DNA of 64,000 bases from Vibrio syngnathi (lineage in GTDB: Bacteria; Pseudomonadota; Gammaproteobacteria; Enterobacterales; Vibrionaceae): contig NZ_CP017917.1 in NCBI RefSeq assembly GCF_002119525.1, positions 620,001 through 684,000 of the forward strand, given 5' to 3'. Positions within the stretch are counted from its first letter, which is position 1; each line of letters opens with the position of its first letter. Below are positions 35,094-45,323 of the stretch, piece after piece. A program made the position numbers and the translations under genes. The notes beneath the pieces are model-generated. The model ran no database searches. It worked only from the letters and a program-made list of their open reading frames with translations, and had not been told where the DNA came from.

Positions 35094-35555
35094 TTAACGC
35101 AGTGAATCTACAGGTTTGAACTCGTTCTCAACTAGCGGTTTAGCATTCGCTTGAGGAACGTGACACTGTAGACAGAAGTAACGACGAGGTGAAACATCAG
35201 CAAGTACCGCGTCTTCACGGTTCATGTAGTGAGTTACACTCACTTTAGTTGCACCCATTTCTTTTGCGTTTTTCCAGCTGTGACAAGCAAGACACTTGTT
35301 CGCGTTAAGAGACACTTCATAGCTACGAATAGTATGAGGTACTAAAGGTGGTTGGTATACGTAGTCACTCTCAAGTACTTGGTCACGAGGAAACTTTTTG
35401 AAGTCATCTGCTGCGCGAGTTGCTTCAAGTTCACTTGCACCACGTAGAGATTCTACGCCACCAATGCCGCCTGGGTTATCCAGCTCAGCTTGAGCTTGAA
35501 CTGTACCAGCTAGCAAAAGACCAGCTGATAGTAGGGCAGTAATCAGTTTTTTCAT
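35094..35555 (-). CDS. napB: NapB, dihaem small subunit of periplasmic nitrate reductase
   Basis: A 153-residue periplasmic cytochrome with a signal peptide (about 1-22, VQAQA) and two haem sites (CLACH, CLQCH), plus the distal histidines in VPHTI and VTHYMNRE expected for bis-His haems. It relays electrons from NapC to NapA. The gap from napA (125 bases) is longer than other gaps in the operon but holds no promoter I can see. Confidence 0.96.
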   Translation of the reverse strand: MKKLITALLSAGLLLAGTVQAQAELDNPGGIGGVESLRGASELEATRAADDFKKFPRDQVLESDYVYQPPLVPHTIRSYEVSLNANKCLACHSWKNAKEMGATKVSVTHYMNREDAVLADVSPRRYFCLQCHVPQANAKPLVENEFKPVDSLR

Positions 35556-35680
35556 GGTTAATTTCTCCGCCTAAAGGCTAATTCTTTGAGTGGACTACTT
35601 CCTTCAAAAAGTGATGAAAAAAGTAGTCGCAATATTAAATACGTTAGATCTTGTATCTAGGTTTGAAAAGCGCTTGGCTC

Positions 35681-38170
35681 TTAAGAAACCTTAGTGATCT
35701 TAACTGGACACTTCTTGTAATCCGTCTGCTTAGACAGAGGATCCGTTGCATCCAAGATCAACTTGTTGATCAGAATTCTTGCATCAAAGAATGGTACGAA
35801 TACCAAGCCTTGTGGTGGACGGTTACGACCACGAGTTTCAACACGAACGCGTACTTCACCACGTTTGTTTTCGATAAGAACTTCATCACCACGGCGAAGG
35901 CCACGAGCTTTAGCGTCAGCAGGGTGAATGTAACAAAGTGCATCCGGTACTGCTTTGTAAAGTTCTGGTACACGACGAGTCATAGTACCTGTATGCCAGT
36001 GCTCAAGAACACGACCTGTACATAGCCACATATCGTACTCATCGTTTGGTACTTCTGGTGGCGCTTCGTATGGAGCATTGATGATCAGTGCTTTACCGTC
36101 TGGTTTACCGTAGAAGTCCCAGCCAGAACCTTTCTTAGCGTATGGATCTGAACCTTCTTTAAAGCGCCATAGTGTCTCTTTACCATCAACAACAGGCCAA
36201 CGTAGGCCACGTACTTTGTGGTAAGTGTCGTATGGTGCTAAATCGTGACCGTGACCTCGACCAAAGGCAGCGTACTCTTCGAATAGACCTTTTTGTACGT
36301 AGAAACCTTGTGCTTGTGCATCGTCGTTAAGCTCTTGAGCTTCTGACAATGGGAATGCATCAACGTTACCGTTTTTGTAAAGCACGTCGTACATGGTTTT
36401 ACCACGGTACTCTGGCGCTTTAGCAAGAAGCTCTTCGCCCCAAACTTCTTCAACAGTGAAGCGTTTAGAGAACTCCATGATTTGCCATAGGTCAGACTTA
36501 GCATCACCAACGGTTTTAACCTGCTGGTACCAAGCTTGTGTACGACGCTCAGCATTACCGTATGCGCCTTCTTTTTCAATCCACATTGCTGTTGGAAGGA
36601 TAAGGTCTGCCGCTTGTGCAGTTGCTGTAGGGTATGGGTCCGAAACAACAATGAAGTTATCTGGGTTACGGTAACCTGGCAGACGTTCAGTGTTGATGTT
36701 TGGACCAGCTTGCATGTTGTTGTTACACATCACCCAGTAAGCGTTGATCTTACCGTCTTTAAGCATACGGTCTTGAACAACGGCGTGAGCACCAGGCTTG
36801 CCATTTAGAGTGCCTTCTGGAAGCTTCCAGATTTTTTCTGAAATTTGACGGTGTTTAGGGTTAGCAACCACCATATCTGCAGGAAGACGGTGAGAGAACG
36901 TACCAACTTCACGAGCTGTACCACACGCAGATGGTTGGCCAGTAAGTGAGAATGGGCTGTTACCTGGAGTAGAAATCTTACCTGTAAGAAGGTGGATGTT
37001 GTACACAAGGCTGTTCATCCATACACCACGAGTATGTTGGTTCATACCCATAGTCCAAAGTGACATGACTTTGATGTTTGGATCCGCGTATTGCTTAGCC
37101 AGCTTGATCAGGTCATCTTGAGGTACACCTGACATTTCAGATGCTTTCTCAACGGTGTATTCAGCAACAGAAGCTTTGTAGTTCTCGAAGCTGATATCAG
37201 TCATTTTGCCTGAGTTAGGGTTCGCAGCTGCTTGTTGTAGCGGATCATCATCACGAAGGCCGTAACCGATGTCTGTTGTTGCTTGCTTGAAGTTCGTGTG
37301 TTTGTTCACGAAATCCCAGTTAACCGCATCGTTTTGAATGATGTAGTTAGCGATGAAGTTCGCAATCGCAAGATCTGATTGAGGCTCAAAGATGTAACCC
37401 GTGTCTGCAAGCTCGAAAGAACGGTGGTAGTAAGTAGACAGTACGTTTACTTTAACGTGTGGGTGGCTTAGACGACGGTCTGTAATACGAGTCCATAGTA
37501 CTGGGTGCATTTCTGCCATGTTTGAACCCCACAGCACGAATGCATCTGCGTGTTCAAAGTCATCGTAACAACCCATCGGCTCATCGATACCGAAGGTACG
37601 CATGAATGCACCTACCGCAGAAGCCATACAGTGACGAGCGTTTGGATCGATGTTGTTTGAACGGAAGCCCGCTTTCATCAGCTTAACTGCTGCGTAGCCT
37701 TCCATTACTGTCCACTGGCCTGAACCGAACATACCAACGCCTGTTGGACCATTCTTCTTCAGAGCGGCTTTCCATTTTTCAGCCATTACGTCGAATGCTT
37801 TGTCCCAAGATACTGGTGTGAAATCACCATCTTTATGGAACTCACCATCTTTCATACGAAGAAGAGGCGTCTCAAGACGGTCTTTACCGTACATGATTTT
37901 TGAAAGGAAGTAGCCTTTGATACAGTTAAGGCCTTTGTTTACAGGCGCTTCAGGGTCGCCTTGAGTCGCGACCACTTTACCGTTTTGAGTACCAACGAGT
38001 ACCGAACAGCCCGTACCACAAAAACGACAAGGCGCTTTATCCCACTTAATTTTTGTTTGATCTGAGCTAGCAATCAGGTTGGTTGCTGTTGCTGGTAGAG
38101 TTACACCTGCAACGGCTGCCGCTGATGCAGCTGCGTTTGCTTTCACAAACGCGCGTCTTGTCATTTTCAT
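35681..38170 (-). CDS. napA: NapA, catalytic subunit of periplasmic nitrate reductase
   Basis: An 829-residue Mo-bisMGD enzyme that reduces nitrate to nitrite. Twin-arginine signal TRRAFVK at 4-10; [4Fe-4S] cysteines in CRFCGTGC (48, 51, 55) and Cys83; the molybdenum cysteine should be Cys181 in [12 protein letters not shown]. Length equals that of E. coli NapA (828). It overlaps the 3' end of napD by four bases, as usual when NapD chaperones the nascent Tat signal. Nothing is missing. Confidence 0.97.
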   Translation of the reverse strand: MKMTRRAFVKANAAASAAAVAGVTLPATATNLIASSDQTKIKWDKAPCRFCGTGCSVLVGTQNGKVVATQGDPEAPVNKGLNCIKGYFLSKIMYGKDRLETPLLRMKDGEFHKDGDFTPVSWDKAFDVMAEKWKAALKKNGPTGVGMFGSGQWTVMEGYAAVKLMKAGFRSNNIDPNARHCMASAVGAFMRTFGIDEPMGCYDDFEHADAFVLWGSNMAEMHPVLWTRITDRRLSHPHVKVNVLSTYYHRSFELADTGYIFEPQSDLAIANFIANYIIQNDAVNWDFVNKHTNFKQATTDIGYGLRDDDPLQQAAANPNSGKMTDISFENYKASVAEYTVEKASEMSGVPQDDLIKLAKQYADPNIKVMSLWTMGMNQHTRGVWMNSLVYNIHLLTGKISTPGNSPFSLTGQPSACGTAREVGTFSHRLPADMVVANPKHRQISEKIWKLPEGTLNGKPGAHAVVQDRMLKDGKINAYWVMCNNNMQAGPNINTERLPGYRNPDNFIVVSDPYPTATAQAADLILPTAMWIEKEGAYGNAERRTQAWYQQVKTVGDAKSDLWQIMEFSKRFTVEEVWGEELLAKAPEYRGKTMYDVLYKNGNVDAFPLSEAQELNDDAQAQGFYVQKGLFEEYAAFGRGHGHDLAPYDTYHKVRGLRWPVVDGKETLWRFKEGSDPYAKKGSGWDFYGKPDGKALIINAPYEAPPEVPNDEYDMWLCTGRVLEHWHTGTMTRRVPELYKAVPDALCYIHPADAKARGLRRGDEVLIENKRGEVRVRVETRGRNRPPQGLVFVPFFDARILINKLILDATDPLSKQTDYKKCPVKITKVS

Positions 38171-38472
38171 ACTTCACCCTCAAGTTGAGAATTGTTGCTT
38201 CCAGTTTCTAAATCCGTTTCGTCTAGTCCAGTCTCGATTTGGTGGTAAACCAAAGCTGTCCCTAAAACGTTCGTAATATTATTAATTTCTTCGATGGTGT
38301 CCGTAACAAAACCTTGGTTCTCGGTTTCTAGGACCACGATGATTTTACCTTCAGGGCTACTGCCGTAGATTTCCGCATTATCGTATTGCTCGATTTGTGC
38401 TTTGATCTCGTCTAGATGCTCTGGGCTCACATGCACGACTAAACTTGATATATGCACTTCATTTAGTGCCAT
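38167..38472 (-). CDS. napD: NapD, Tat-signal chaperone of NapA
   Basis: A 101-residue cytoplasmic ferredoxin-fold protein ([22 protein letters not shown], then [16 protein letters not shown]) that binds the NapA twin-arginine signal during cofactor insertion. The last 25 residues are acidic and extend slightly beyond the core family. Overlaps the start of napA. Confidence 0.94.
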   Translation of the reverse strand: MALNEVHISSLVVHVSPEHLDEIKAQIEQYDNAEIYGSSPEGKIIVVLETENQGFVTDTIEEINNITNVLGTALVYHQIETGLDETDLETGSNNSQLEGEV

Positions 38473-38495
38473 AAATTGCTCTCGTTATTTTTGTT

Positions 38496-38975
38496 TTATG
38501 CATTACTCACAAGAATAGCCGAATTAGGGCAAACTGCTACGCAGGCTCCACATCCGCTACACTCATCTAACTCGATTTTTGGTAGAGCAACACTGCCTGC
38601 TCTAAGTTGAAATTGAATCGCCATAGGTTCACACATGTCACCACAGCTTCGGCATTCAACATTTTGTTGTGCTAAGCATTTATCAGAGATAGCTGCTTTT
38701 GCCAACCAAGGCGTTTCTTCCTTGGGTTTAAAAATTGGTTCAGGACAAACGTCTGCACATTGATAGCAGAATGTACATTCGTCTTTTGAGAAGTCGACAG
38801 TAGGAAAACCACCGTCGCCAACAATGATGATGTGTGTCTCGCAACTTTCGATGCACTTGCCACAACGTGTACAATCATCTGCAAAGCTTTCTAGGCTGTT
38901 AATCCAAGGCAATCGAATCTGGCTTGAATCTACTTTTCGCCTAGAAAATAGGCGTCGTCTCGATAGGTCTACCAC
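38496..38975 (-). CDS. napF: NapF, cytoplasmic ferredoxin-type protein
   Basis: A 159-residue protein carrying four cysteine-rich [4Fe-4S] clusters: CTRCGKCIESC, CTFCYQCADVC, CRSCGDMC and CSGCGACVAVC, the third spaced unusually. NapF takes part in NapA maturation in the cytoplasm. It is the first gene of the operon; napG, napH and napE are absent. Promoter region upstream carries NarP-like and FNR-like sites. Confidence 0.95.
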   Translation of the reverse strand: MVDLSRRRLFSRRKVDSSQIRLPWINSLESFADDCTRCGKCIESCETHIIIVGDGGFPTVDFSKDECTFCYQCADVCPEPIFKPKEETPWLAKAAISDKCLAQQNVECRSCGDMCEPMAIQFQLRAGSVALPKIELDECSGCGACVAVCPNSAILVSNA

Positions 38976-39083
38976 TAAATGCCCACTAATGTTGCTAAGA
39001 TGTTGTAATTGTAGATCATTGTTTCGTTAATATCTTGTCATTTATCCTCACAAGTAGTGTAGTTTTAGAAATATTTGTATAAA

Positions 39084-39099
39084 TACCCCTTAAGGGCTA
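39084..39099. promoter_or_regulatory. NarP-type 7-2-7 binding site between nap and nar genes
   Basis: TACCCCT-TA-AGGGCTA: inverted heptamers with a two-base gap, matching the NarL/NarP consensus TACYYMT closely (one deviation in the right half). About 110 bases before napF. Confidence 0.7.
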
Positions 39100-39113
39100 A
39101 ATAGGATCCTATA

Positions 39114-39127
39114 TTGTCTTAGATCAA
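39114..39127. promoter_or_regulatory. FNR-like site in the napF-narQ spacer
   Basis: TTGTC-TTAG-ATCAA matches TTGAT-N4-ATCAA in eight of ten positions with a perfect right half. Its centre is 29 bases upstream, in the nap direction, of the NarP-like site. Thirteen of its bases recur upstream of dcuC. Confidence 0.5.
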
Positions 39128-39228
39128 TAAATTATGAAGCGTTTGATCACATATTGAATGGAGCTCTGTTTTTTGATGTGTGACAATGGGTTTCAGATAG
39201 CCACTTATATACCTTCAGGATATTAACA

Positions 39229-40959
39229 TTGCTTATTAAACCTGTTTCATCTGTGACGAGTACAATAGCGAAATCATTATTACTAATATTGCTCCTTTCA
39301 GTTGCCACCACTGGTTTTGCTATTTTTACATTGGCGTCTAGCCTTAACGATGCCGAAGCCGTTAACGTGGCAGGCTCAATGCGTATGCAAAGCTACCGCT
39401 TAGCGCATGATATTCAAATAGAATCAGTCGATTATGATTCACATATTCGTGAATTTGAAAGTTCGCTTTATTCCACATCAATGACTAATTTAGTGAGTTG
39501 GGAAGTACCAACTGATATTACAAATGATTATTATTTAATAATTGGCCGTTGGCATGAATTGAAGCAGGTCTTAAATAGCGAAGATCGAAAACATTACCTT
39601 GTGTTGGTTAAAAACTTTGTTATTGAAATCGACCGCTTTGTTTTTAAGTTACAAGAATTTTCAGAAAATAAATTAATTAAATTGGCATGGACTGGTGGTA
39701 TAGGTCTAGGTGGAATACTCGTCATATCTCTTTTTGTTGTTCATTTTGTACGTAAACAAGTTGTTAAGCCCCTACACGCTCTCGTTAGAGCTAGCCAGAG
39801 AATCAAAAATAGTGATTTTGAGGTTAAGTTAGAGGTTACCAACAATAATGAACTGGGCATTTTGACCAAAACATTTAACTCGATGGCGAAAGATTTAGGG
39901 GTGCTGTATAGAAACCTTGAAGATGTAGTCGATGCCAAGACGGTTGAGTTACAAAATGCTAACCAATCATTGCAAGCACTCTACTATTCTTCTCAAGAAC
40001 TCACGGTAACGCGTGTTGCACCAGAAAATTTCCGAGCTATTTTGCAACACTTGGTCAGCCTAGAAGGGATTGAATCGTTAAGGTTAGAAATCGTCGATAA
40101 TTCTGGACGTTCTTTGATTATGGATGAAGGGTACGACCCGACTTGCGACTATGAAAAGTTTGAAATGAAACTGGATGATAACGAACTTGTTTTGGGCTAT
40201 CTGTATTGCTCATATCATCATGGTCATTCGACTAAGACGTTAATTGAGAGTTTTATCCAACTGTTATCGAGAGCTATCTACTATAATCGCGCTCAAAAGA
40301 AAGCTGAGCAGCTTATTATTATGGAAGAGCGAGCGACGATTGCGCGTGAATTGCATGATTCATTGGCCCAATCGCTGTCGTATTTAAAAATCCAAGTGAC
40401 ATTGTTGAAGCGTGTTATTGGTAAACTTCCGGAACACAAACATCGAGAGCAGTCAGAGCAGATAGCATCTGAGCTCGGGAATGGATTAGCGGGTGCCTAT
40501 ACTCAATTGAGAGAGCTACTCACCACATTTAGGTTATCCATCAAAGAGGGTAGCTTTGGAGATGCTTTGAGCACCATGCTAGAGCAACTCAGTGAAAGAA
40601 CCGATGCGAAGATTAAATTAACTAATAACCTTTCATCGTTAGAGCTTGATGCACACAGTCAGGTTCACTTGCTTCAATTGATTCGTGAAGCAACAATAAA
40701 CGCAATAAAACACGCCAATGCCGACTTGATAGATGTATGCTGTATCGATGAGGACGGACAAGTATTAGTCGTGATAAAAGATAATGGAGATGGCTTTGAC
40801 CCAAGTAGTTCTAAGATGAACCACTACGGAATGAGTATTATGCAGGAGCGTGCGGCAAGACTGAATGGTGACTTAACGATTGAAGCGGCTCAAGGTGAAG
40901 GCTGTACAGTCATATTGAAATATAAAAGTTTGAAGGAAGTTAAAGTTGACGATTTGTAA
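39229..40959 (+). CDS. narQ: NarQ-type nitrate/nitrite sensor kinase
   Basis: A 576-residue membrane kinase. Two membrane segments (about 14-36 and 147-167) flank a periplasmic domain that starts with the nitrate-binding P-box (DAEAVNVAGSMRMQSYRL); then HAMP, a coiled linker, and a HisKA_3/HATPase core with the phosphoacceptor in IARELHDSLAQSL. The start is a TTG after AGGA; it aligns with NarQ and no ATG is suitable. The response regulator overlaps its end by 14 bases. Confidence 0.94.
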   Translation: MLIKPVSSVTSTIAKSLLLILLLSVATTGFAIFTLASSLNDAEAVNVAGSMRMQSYRLAHDIQIESVDYDSHIREFESSLYSTSMTNLVSWEVPTDITNDYYLIIGRWHELKQVLNSEDRKHYLVLVKNFVIEIDRFVFKLQEFSENKLIKLAWTGGIGLGGILVISLFVVHFVRKQVVKPLHALVRASQRIKNSDFEVKLEVTNNNELGILTKTFNSMAKDLGVLYRNLEDVVDAKTVELQNANQSLQALYYSSQELTVTRVAPENFRAILQHLVSLEGIESLRLEIVDNSGRSLIMDEGYDPTCDYEKFEMKLDDNELVLGYLYCSYHHGHSTKTLIESFIQLLSRAIYYNRAQKKAEQLIIMEERATIARELHDSLAQSLSYLKIQVTLLKRVIGKLPEHKHREQSEQIASELGNGLAGAYTQLRELLTTFRLSIKEGSFGDALSTMLEQLSERTDAKIKLTNNLSSLELDAHSQVHLLQLIREATINAIKHANADLIDVCCIDEDGQVLVVIKDNGDGFDPSSSKMNHYGMSIMQERAARLNGDLTIEAAQGEGCTVILKYKSLKEVKVDDL

Positions 40960-41578
40960 AGTAATGCTGGTTGATGATCATCCATTGATGCGCAGAGGCA
41001 TAAGCCAATTACTGAGCTTTGAAGATGAATTTGAAGTGATTGCAGAAGCTAGTAACGGTACTGAAGCGGTCGCTCTTGCCCATGAAGAAGAACCTGATTT
41101 GATCCTGTTGGATCTTAATATGAAAGGCATGTCTGGCCTAGATACCTTGAAAGCACTTCGCACTGATGGTTCAAGCGCTAACATCGTTATTTTAACGGTT
41201 TCTGATAGCCCTGCGGATATCGAAGCGATTGTTAAAGCGGGCGCCGATGGTTATCTATTGAAAGATACTGAACCCGATGAGCTGATTGAACTGCTTAAGC
41301 AAGCACATAGCGGTGATAAGGCTTACAGCAGTGTCGTCGCTCGTTACTTGAATGATGCTGATAGTCGCAACGACATCTTCGACCAATTGACTGAACGTGA
41401 AATGCAAATTCTTCAAGAAGTCGCGAAAGGTTACCGTAACAAGCAGATCGCCGATCATCTGTTTATTTCTGAATCGACAGTTAAGGTACATATGAAGAGT
41501 TTGTTGAAAAAGCTGCAAGTGCCTTCTCGTACCGCTGCAACCGTTCTTTATCTTGAACGCTATGGTGACATGAAGTAG
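40946..41578 (+). CDS. narP: NarP-type response regulator
   Basis: A 210-residue regulator: receiver domain with DDH, the phosphoacceptor in ILLDLNMKGMSGLDTL and the KD at the end of GADGYLLKD, then a LuxR-type helix-turn-helix (LTEREMQILQEVAKGYRNKQIADHLFISESTVKVH). The LNMKGMSGLDTL stretch is characteristic of NarP/NarL. The start is a TTG after AAGGAAG, inside narQ, giving translational coupling. It should control the nap operon through the TACCCCT site. Confidence 0.94.
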   Translation: MTICKVMLVDDHPLMRRGISQLLSFEDEFEVIAEASNGTEAVALAHEEEPDLILLDLNMKGMSGLDTLKALRTDGSSANIVILTVSDSPADIEAIVKAGADGYLLKDTEPDELIELLKQAHSGDKAYSSVVARYLNDADSRNDIFDQLTEREMQILQEVAKGYRNKQIADHLFISESTVKVHMKSLLKKLQVPSRTAATVLYLERYGDMK

Positions 41579-41694
41579 GGCTTGGTCCTTTGAATAACAC
41601 TATTTAAAGTCGTGTTGTTTAAAGTTCTTGTGAGACATTTCTAGTGTCATACTCAAATAGATAGAGTTTTGAATCTTCTAAAATAAGATGACAT

Positions 41695-41732
41695 AAAAAA
41701 GGCGCTGAACTCATTAAGTTCAGCGCCTTTTT
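41695..41732. terminator. bidirectional terminator of narP and dcuC
   Basis: Stem AAAAAAGGCGCTGAACT/AGTTCAGCGCCTTTTT between the convergent genes. Confidence 0.9.
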
Positions 41733-41787
41733 GTTAGGGCATTTTATATCTGTATCTCAGTTTTTCTCTGTCTAGATAGTTTGTTTC

Positions 41788-43155
41788 TTAAGCCGCCATT
41801 GGAACTAATACTAACGTACCAAAGATAACCGTGATAAGACCACAGATTACTGGAACAGAAGTACGTTTTACAACTTCAAACGGGCTGATTTTACCCATAC
41901 CAGATGTCGCAACAATTACGCCAGATACTGGAGAAATAGTACGGCCTAAGTTAGATGCTTGAAGCATTGGGATGATTAGGAACGCTGGGTTCAAGCCCAT
42001 TTTCGCCGCTAGTGATGGAGCTAGTTCTACGAATGCATAGAAAGGCGCGTTACCAGAACCTGTCGCGATAGCTGCAGCAACCGTTAAACCTGTTAGGATA
42101 AGCATCAATGCGATACCGCCAGCACCTGCCGATTCAGCAAGACCGATTAGGTTATCAATCGCACCGATAGACATTAGACCTTGTGCAAATACGCCCGCCG
42201 CAACCAACAGCATTACCACGCCTTTGAACGCTTCAGCCATGCCTTGGTAGCAAGAATCTAAGTCTTCTAATGTTTTCTCGCCGTCAAACTTCTTAACAAC
42301 GTAATCGATAACTGCGCCCACGAAGATTGAACCTACCACAATGGTGTAGATATCAAGTGAAAGCCCTGGAATCGTACGACCGTTGAATAGGAAAACGCCG
42401 ATGATAGGTAGGAATGGCAGTGCCGCGTAGAAAGCCGGTGCTGTTGTTTCGATTTCAGAAACGTCTACTTTTTCCATTGGTGTGTTTTCTTTCTTATCCA
42501 GATACTTGTTCCAGAAGAAAGCGGCTGCAGCCATCACGATGATTGCACAAATAGAAACAGGAAGTACTGTTTGAACGGCAAATACATCAAGAGACATTCC
42601 TGATTTTTCTGCTGCGATAACCACATCACCAGAGGTTGGAGAAAGAATGATTGCTGCAGGAGATGCACAAACTGCAACTGCTGCTGGGCGAGAAATACCC
42701 ATTGCCGTCATCATTGGGAATAGGGTCGCCATCAATAGAACACCAAGGCCTGTTGCAGAACTTACTGCTAGAGACATTAGACACGCTACGATGTAAGCCG
42801 CAACAAGAAGTACGTATGGAGATTTGATAGCAGCAAGCGGTTTAGAGAATTGTTTCACTACCACGTTGTTTGCGCCGATGTGCGTCATATAAGAAGCAAA
42901 GCCACAAAGAAGCATGATTTGCATGCCTAGGCCGCCTCCACGGTACTGAAGCATGTACTTAACAAATTCTAGTGAGTCGGTAACCATGTTACCTGTTGAA
43001 GCGACCTTAACTGGTAAGACGGTGTGACCAATAAGGCCAGTAATAAGAAGTAGGGCAAGGCCAGCAGTCAGTAACACGCCTGCCGCTTTATAGCCTTTCA
43101 CAATAAAGTAACCAACAGCGATGGTAATCACTAATCCGATCAAGAGCTCTAACAT
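41788..43155 (-). CDS. dcuC: anaerobic C4-dicarboxylate transporter, DcuC type
   Basis: A 455-residue inner-membrane carrier with about twelve helices. It matches the DcuC family (SATGLGVLLMATLFPMM, SPTSGDVVIAAEKSGM, ATGSGNAPFYAF, SNLGRTISPVSGVI), which exports succinate or exchanges it for fumarate or malate during anaerobic growth. The ATG at 43155 follows GGAG at seven bases. It converges with the narQ-narP genes, and an FNR-like site lies upstream. Confidence 0.93.
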   Translation of the reverse strand: MLELLIGLVITIAVGYFIVKGYKAAGVLLTAGLALLLITGLIGHTVLPVKVASTGNMVTDSLEFVKYMLQYRGGGLGMQIMLLCGFASYMTHIGANNVVVKQFSKPLAAIKSPYVLLVAAYIVACLMSLAVSSATGLGVLLMATLFPMMTAMGISRPAAVAVCASPAAIILSPTSGDVVIAAEKSGMSLDVFAVQTVLPVSICAIIVMAAAAFFWNKYLDKKENTPMEKVDVSEIETTAPAFYAALPFLPIIGVFLFNGRTIPGLSLDIYTIVVGSIFVGAVIDYVVKKFDGEKTLEDLDSCYQGMAEAFKGVVMLLVAAGVFAQGLMSIGAIDNLIGLAESAGAGGIALMLILTGLTVAAAIATGSGNAPFYAFVELAPSLAAKMGLNPAFLIIPMLQASNLGRTISPVSGVIVATSGMGKISPFEVVKRTSVPVICGLITVIFGTLVLVPMAA

Positions 43156-43257
43156 AGAAATCTCCACAAAGTTTAAAAAATATAAGAAAGTGTTTCAGAA
43201 TATGACAATGAATGTACAGAAAACTGCACTGTGGCACGAGACATACTTGAGGTTGCT

Positions 43258-43271
43258 ATGATCTAAGACAA
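43258..43271 (-). promoter_or_regulatory. FNR-like site upstream of dcuC
   Basis: On the minus strand TTGTC-TTAG-ATCAT; thirteen of fourteen bases equal the site in the nap-nar spacer. Centre about 110 bases before the dcuC start. Confidence 0.5.
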
Positions 43272-43541
43272 ACATTTTTTTTGATGTTAATTGTGGTTGT
43301 AAATCGTGATTAACTACTGTTGTTTGGATGTTAATAAACAAATTTTGTAGCTCATCAGAATATAACTTGGATCACTTTTGCTTGTTTTAGTTTCATATGG
43401 TGGAGTTGTTTTATAAGGCGTGGGTGTTTGTTGTGTGTTGAAAAGAAACGTGTGACGAAATGGGTGTTTATCTGAGAAAGGCGGTGAAAGTGGCGGTTTT
43501 TTCATTATTAGAATGAGCAGATACAAGCTTGTAGAAATGAC

Positions 43542-43569
43542 AAACCCTGCGATCAGAGCAGGGTTTTTT
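43542..43569. terminator. terminator next to the ABM monooxygenase gene
   Basis: Stem AAACCCTGC/GCAGGGTTT with a long T-run on the plus strand and a shorter one on the minus strand, where the gene ends. Confidence 0.7.
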
Positions 43570-43593
43570 ATTGAATCAGTACTGAGTGACTGG

Positions 43594-43884
43594 TTAGTCA
43601 ATGTGCGTCATTTTATTAAGCACAAAGGTTTCGATACAGTCTTCAGTCGCAGCCATGTACTCAGCGATGTGTTGGCTCGCTAAGTGTTTCTCTAGGTGAG
43701 CTTCAGACTCCCAGTTTTCATGAAAAACGAAGTGAGCAGGGTTACTGTTATCTTGGTGTAAGTCGTAGTTAATACAGCCGTCTTCAACACGGGTTTTATC
43801 GATCAATTTAATCATCTCTGATTTAACAAGCTCAGTTTTGTCTTCTTTAGAGACGATCGTTGCAATAATAGTCAGTTTGCTCAT
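43594..43884 (-). CDS. antibiotic-biosynthesis-monooxygenase (YgiN-like) protein
   Basis: A 96-residue ferredoxin-like alpha/beta protein of the ABM family (LTIIATIVSKEDKTELVKSEM, CINYDLHQDN, FVFHENWESEAHLEKHLAS). Relatives such as YgiN are quinol monooxygenases acting without a cofactor. Substrate unknown. Single gene. Confidence 0.9.
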   Translation of the reverse strand: MSKLTIIATIVSKEDKTELVKSEMIKLIDKTRVEDGCINYDLHQDNSNPAHFVFHENWESEAHLEKHLASQHIAEYMAATEDCIETFVLNKMTHID

Positions 43885-44035
43885 TTTTATTTCCTTAGCT
43901 CCAAACTCAGTAAGTTAAAGTAATATAAGTATAAATTAAGATTGAAGAAAGAGTTCTGGAATCCAATAACTATGGTGCTTAGCGTCCACAATTTAAATCA
44001 GAGAGCATAACGTTGGGGTGATCGGTTGCGCTTAT

Positions 44036-44068
44036 TAAAAAAGCCCTCATAGTAATATGAGGGCTTCA
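44036..44068 (-). terminator. terminator of the desaturase gene
   Basis: Stem AAGCCCTCATA/TATGAGGGCTT with T-run on the minus strand. Confidence 0.85.
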
Positions 44069-44138
44069 AATAAGAGTTAAGCAGTGTCGTTACTGGTACA
44101 TTAAGCGGACTACCCAGCCTTAAGTATATTGTTCTACC

Positions 44139-45281
44139 TTAAGCATACTGTTCCACTGTCATTGCCCAATTTTTTTTCTGTTGCTCAAAATTCATTTTGA
44201 TTTGTTGATAACGAACTTTAAGTAGAGAGTGTTCGTACTTCTTCACAACATCTTCGCGCTTACTTTCAAGTAACTGCTTTTTCACTTCATAGTATTCATT
44301 CATGTTTGATACAAGCGCATCGAACTCTTGCTGAAGTTTGTCCGCGATTTGTTGCTTGTCGGCGCGGTGCATGATTTTTTGCTGTGTGCGTTTGAGTAGC
44401 ATTGACGCTTCGGCTTTCTCAATACGAGCTTGAGGGGTTTTCTTAAGCTTACTTGCCAGTCCCATCAAAGAAGCACTCTGGATCAACCATTTTGTTGGAT
44501 CGTATTGCCACCAGTAGATGCCGTTACGGTAGTCGTTTTCAAAGATGTGGTGGAAGTTGTGGTAGCCTTCGCCAAACGTAAGAACCGCTAACACACCGTT
44601 ATCACGGGCCGTGTTTTTGTCGGTAAAAGGTTGGCTACCCCAGATGTGAGCGAGAGAGTTAATGAAGAATGTCGTGTGATGGTTAAGCACCAAACGAACA
44701 GCACCTACGATTAACAACATGCCAATCACGTCACCGTAAATCACGCCCAATGCAATAGGAACACCGAAGTTCATTAGTAATGCCAACAGAACGTAGTGCT
44801 TGTGCTGCCACATAACAACTTTGTCTTTTTTAAGGTCACGGCAATTTTCATAGTTTTCATACATTGAGGTGTTGTAGTTGCGAATCATCCACCCGATGTG
44901 AGAATACCAAAAACCACGTTTTGCAGAGTATGGGTCTTTGTCGTTGTTATCGACATGCTTGTGGTGCACACGGTGATCAGAAGACCAGTGTAGCGCGCTG
45001 TTCTGAAGGGCAAATGCGCCACCTAATGCAAATAAAAATCTTAGGCTCGAATGCGCTTCAAACGCTTTATGTGACCATAAGCGGTGATAACCCGTCGTGA
45101 TTGAAAGGTTACAGAACGTAAAGCAGATCGCTAGCCATATCCAGTGCTCCATACCATAGCCAAAAAAGTAGCCATAAACGGGAGCCGCAACAACAGCAAG
45201 CAGCATACTAAAAGAGAATACAAAAATATTGAGCCAGATTAATGGCGGCTTTTTTGTAGATTGTTTGTCGGCACTATTCAT
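44139..45281 (-). CDS. membrane fatty acid desaturase with coiled-coil tail
   Basis: A 380-residue di-iron desaturase of the acyl-CoA (delta-9) type that puts a double bond in saturated acyl chains. Three histidine boxes: HRLWSH (66-71), HRVHHKH (103-109) and GEGYHNFHH (about 240-248). Four membrane segments in the first 215 residues. After about residue 285 comes a 90-residue charged tail predicted as coiled coil (QQKIMHRADKQQIADKLQQE). I start at the ATG at 45281; the upstream open frame overlaps a FabR-like operator. Confidence 0.9.
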   Translation of the reverse strand: MNSADKQSTKKPPLIWLNIFVFSFSMLLAVVAAPVYGYFFGYGMEHWIWLAICFTFCNLSITTGYHRLWSHKAFEAHSSLRFLFALGGAFALQNSALHWSSDHRVHHKHVDNNDKDPYSAKRGFWYSHIGWMIRNYNTSMYENYENCRDLKKDKVVMWQHKHYVLLALLMNFGVPIALGVIYGDVIGMLLIVGAVRLVLNHHTTFFINSLAHIWGSQPFTDKNTARDNGVLAVLTFGEGYHNFHHIFENDYRNGIYWWQYDPTKWLIQSASLMGLASKLKKTPQARIEKAEASMLLKRTQQKIMHRADKQQIADKLQQEFDALVSNMNEYYEVKKQLLESKREDVVKKYEHSLLKVRYQQIKMNFEQQKKNWAMTVEQYA

Positions 45282-45323
45282 TAGCAAATTTCCATTGAGC
45301 TTACATCTGTGCGCTAGAATATC

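Larger units (their letters stand above)
43156..43593. other. 438-base intergenic region upstream of dcuC
   Basis: Holds the dcuC promoter with an FNR-like site (43258-43271) and, at the far end, a terminator. A proline-rich frame of 95 codons (43314-43601) overlaps the terminator and the next gene and is not believable as a gene. Confidence 0.5.

Noticed and set aside
43314..43601. 95-codon proline/threonine-rich frame on the minus strand
   Set aside because: It contains a terminator and overlaps the ABM gene; composition is that of an untranslated AT-rich spacer and there is no ribosome-binding site.
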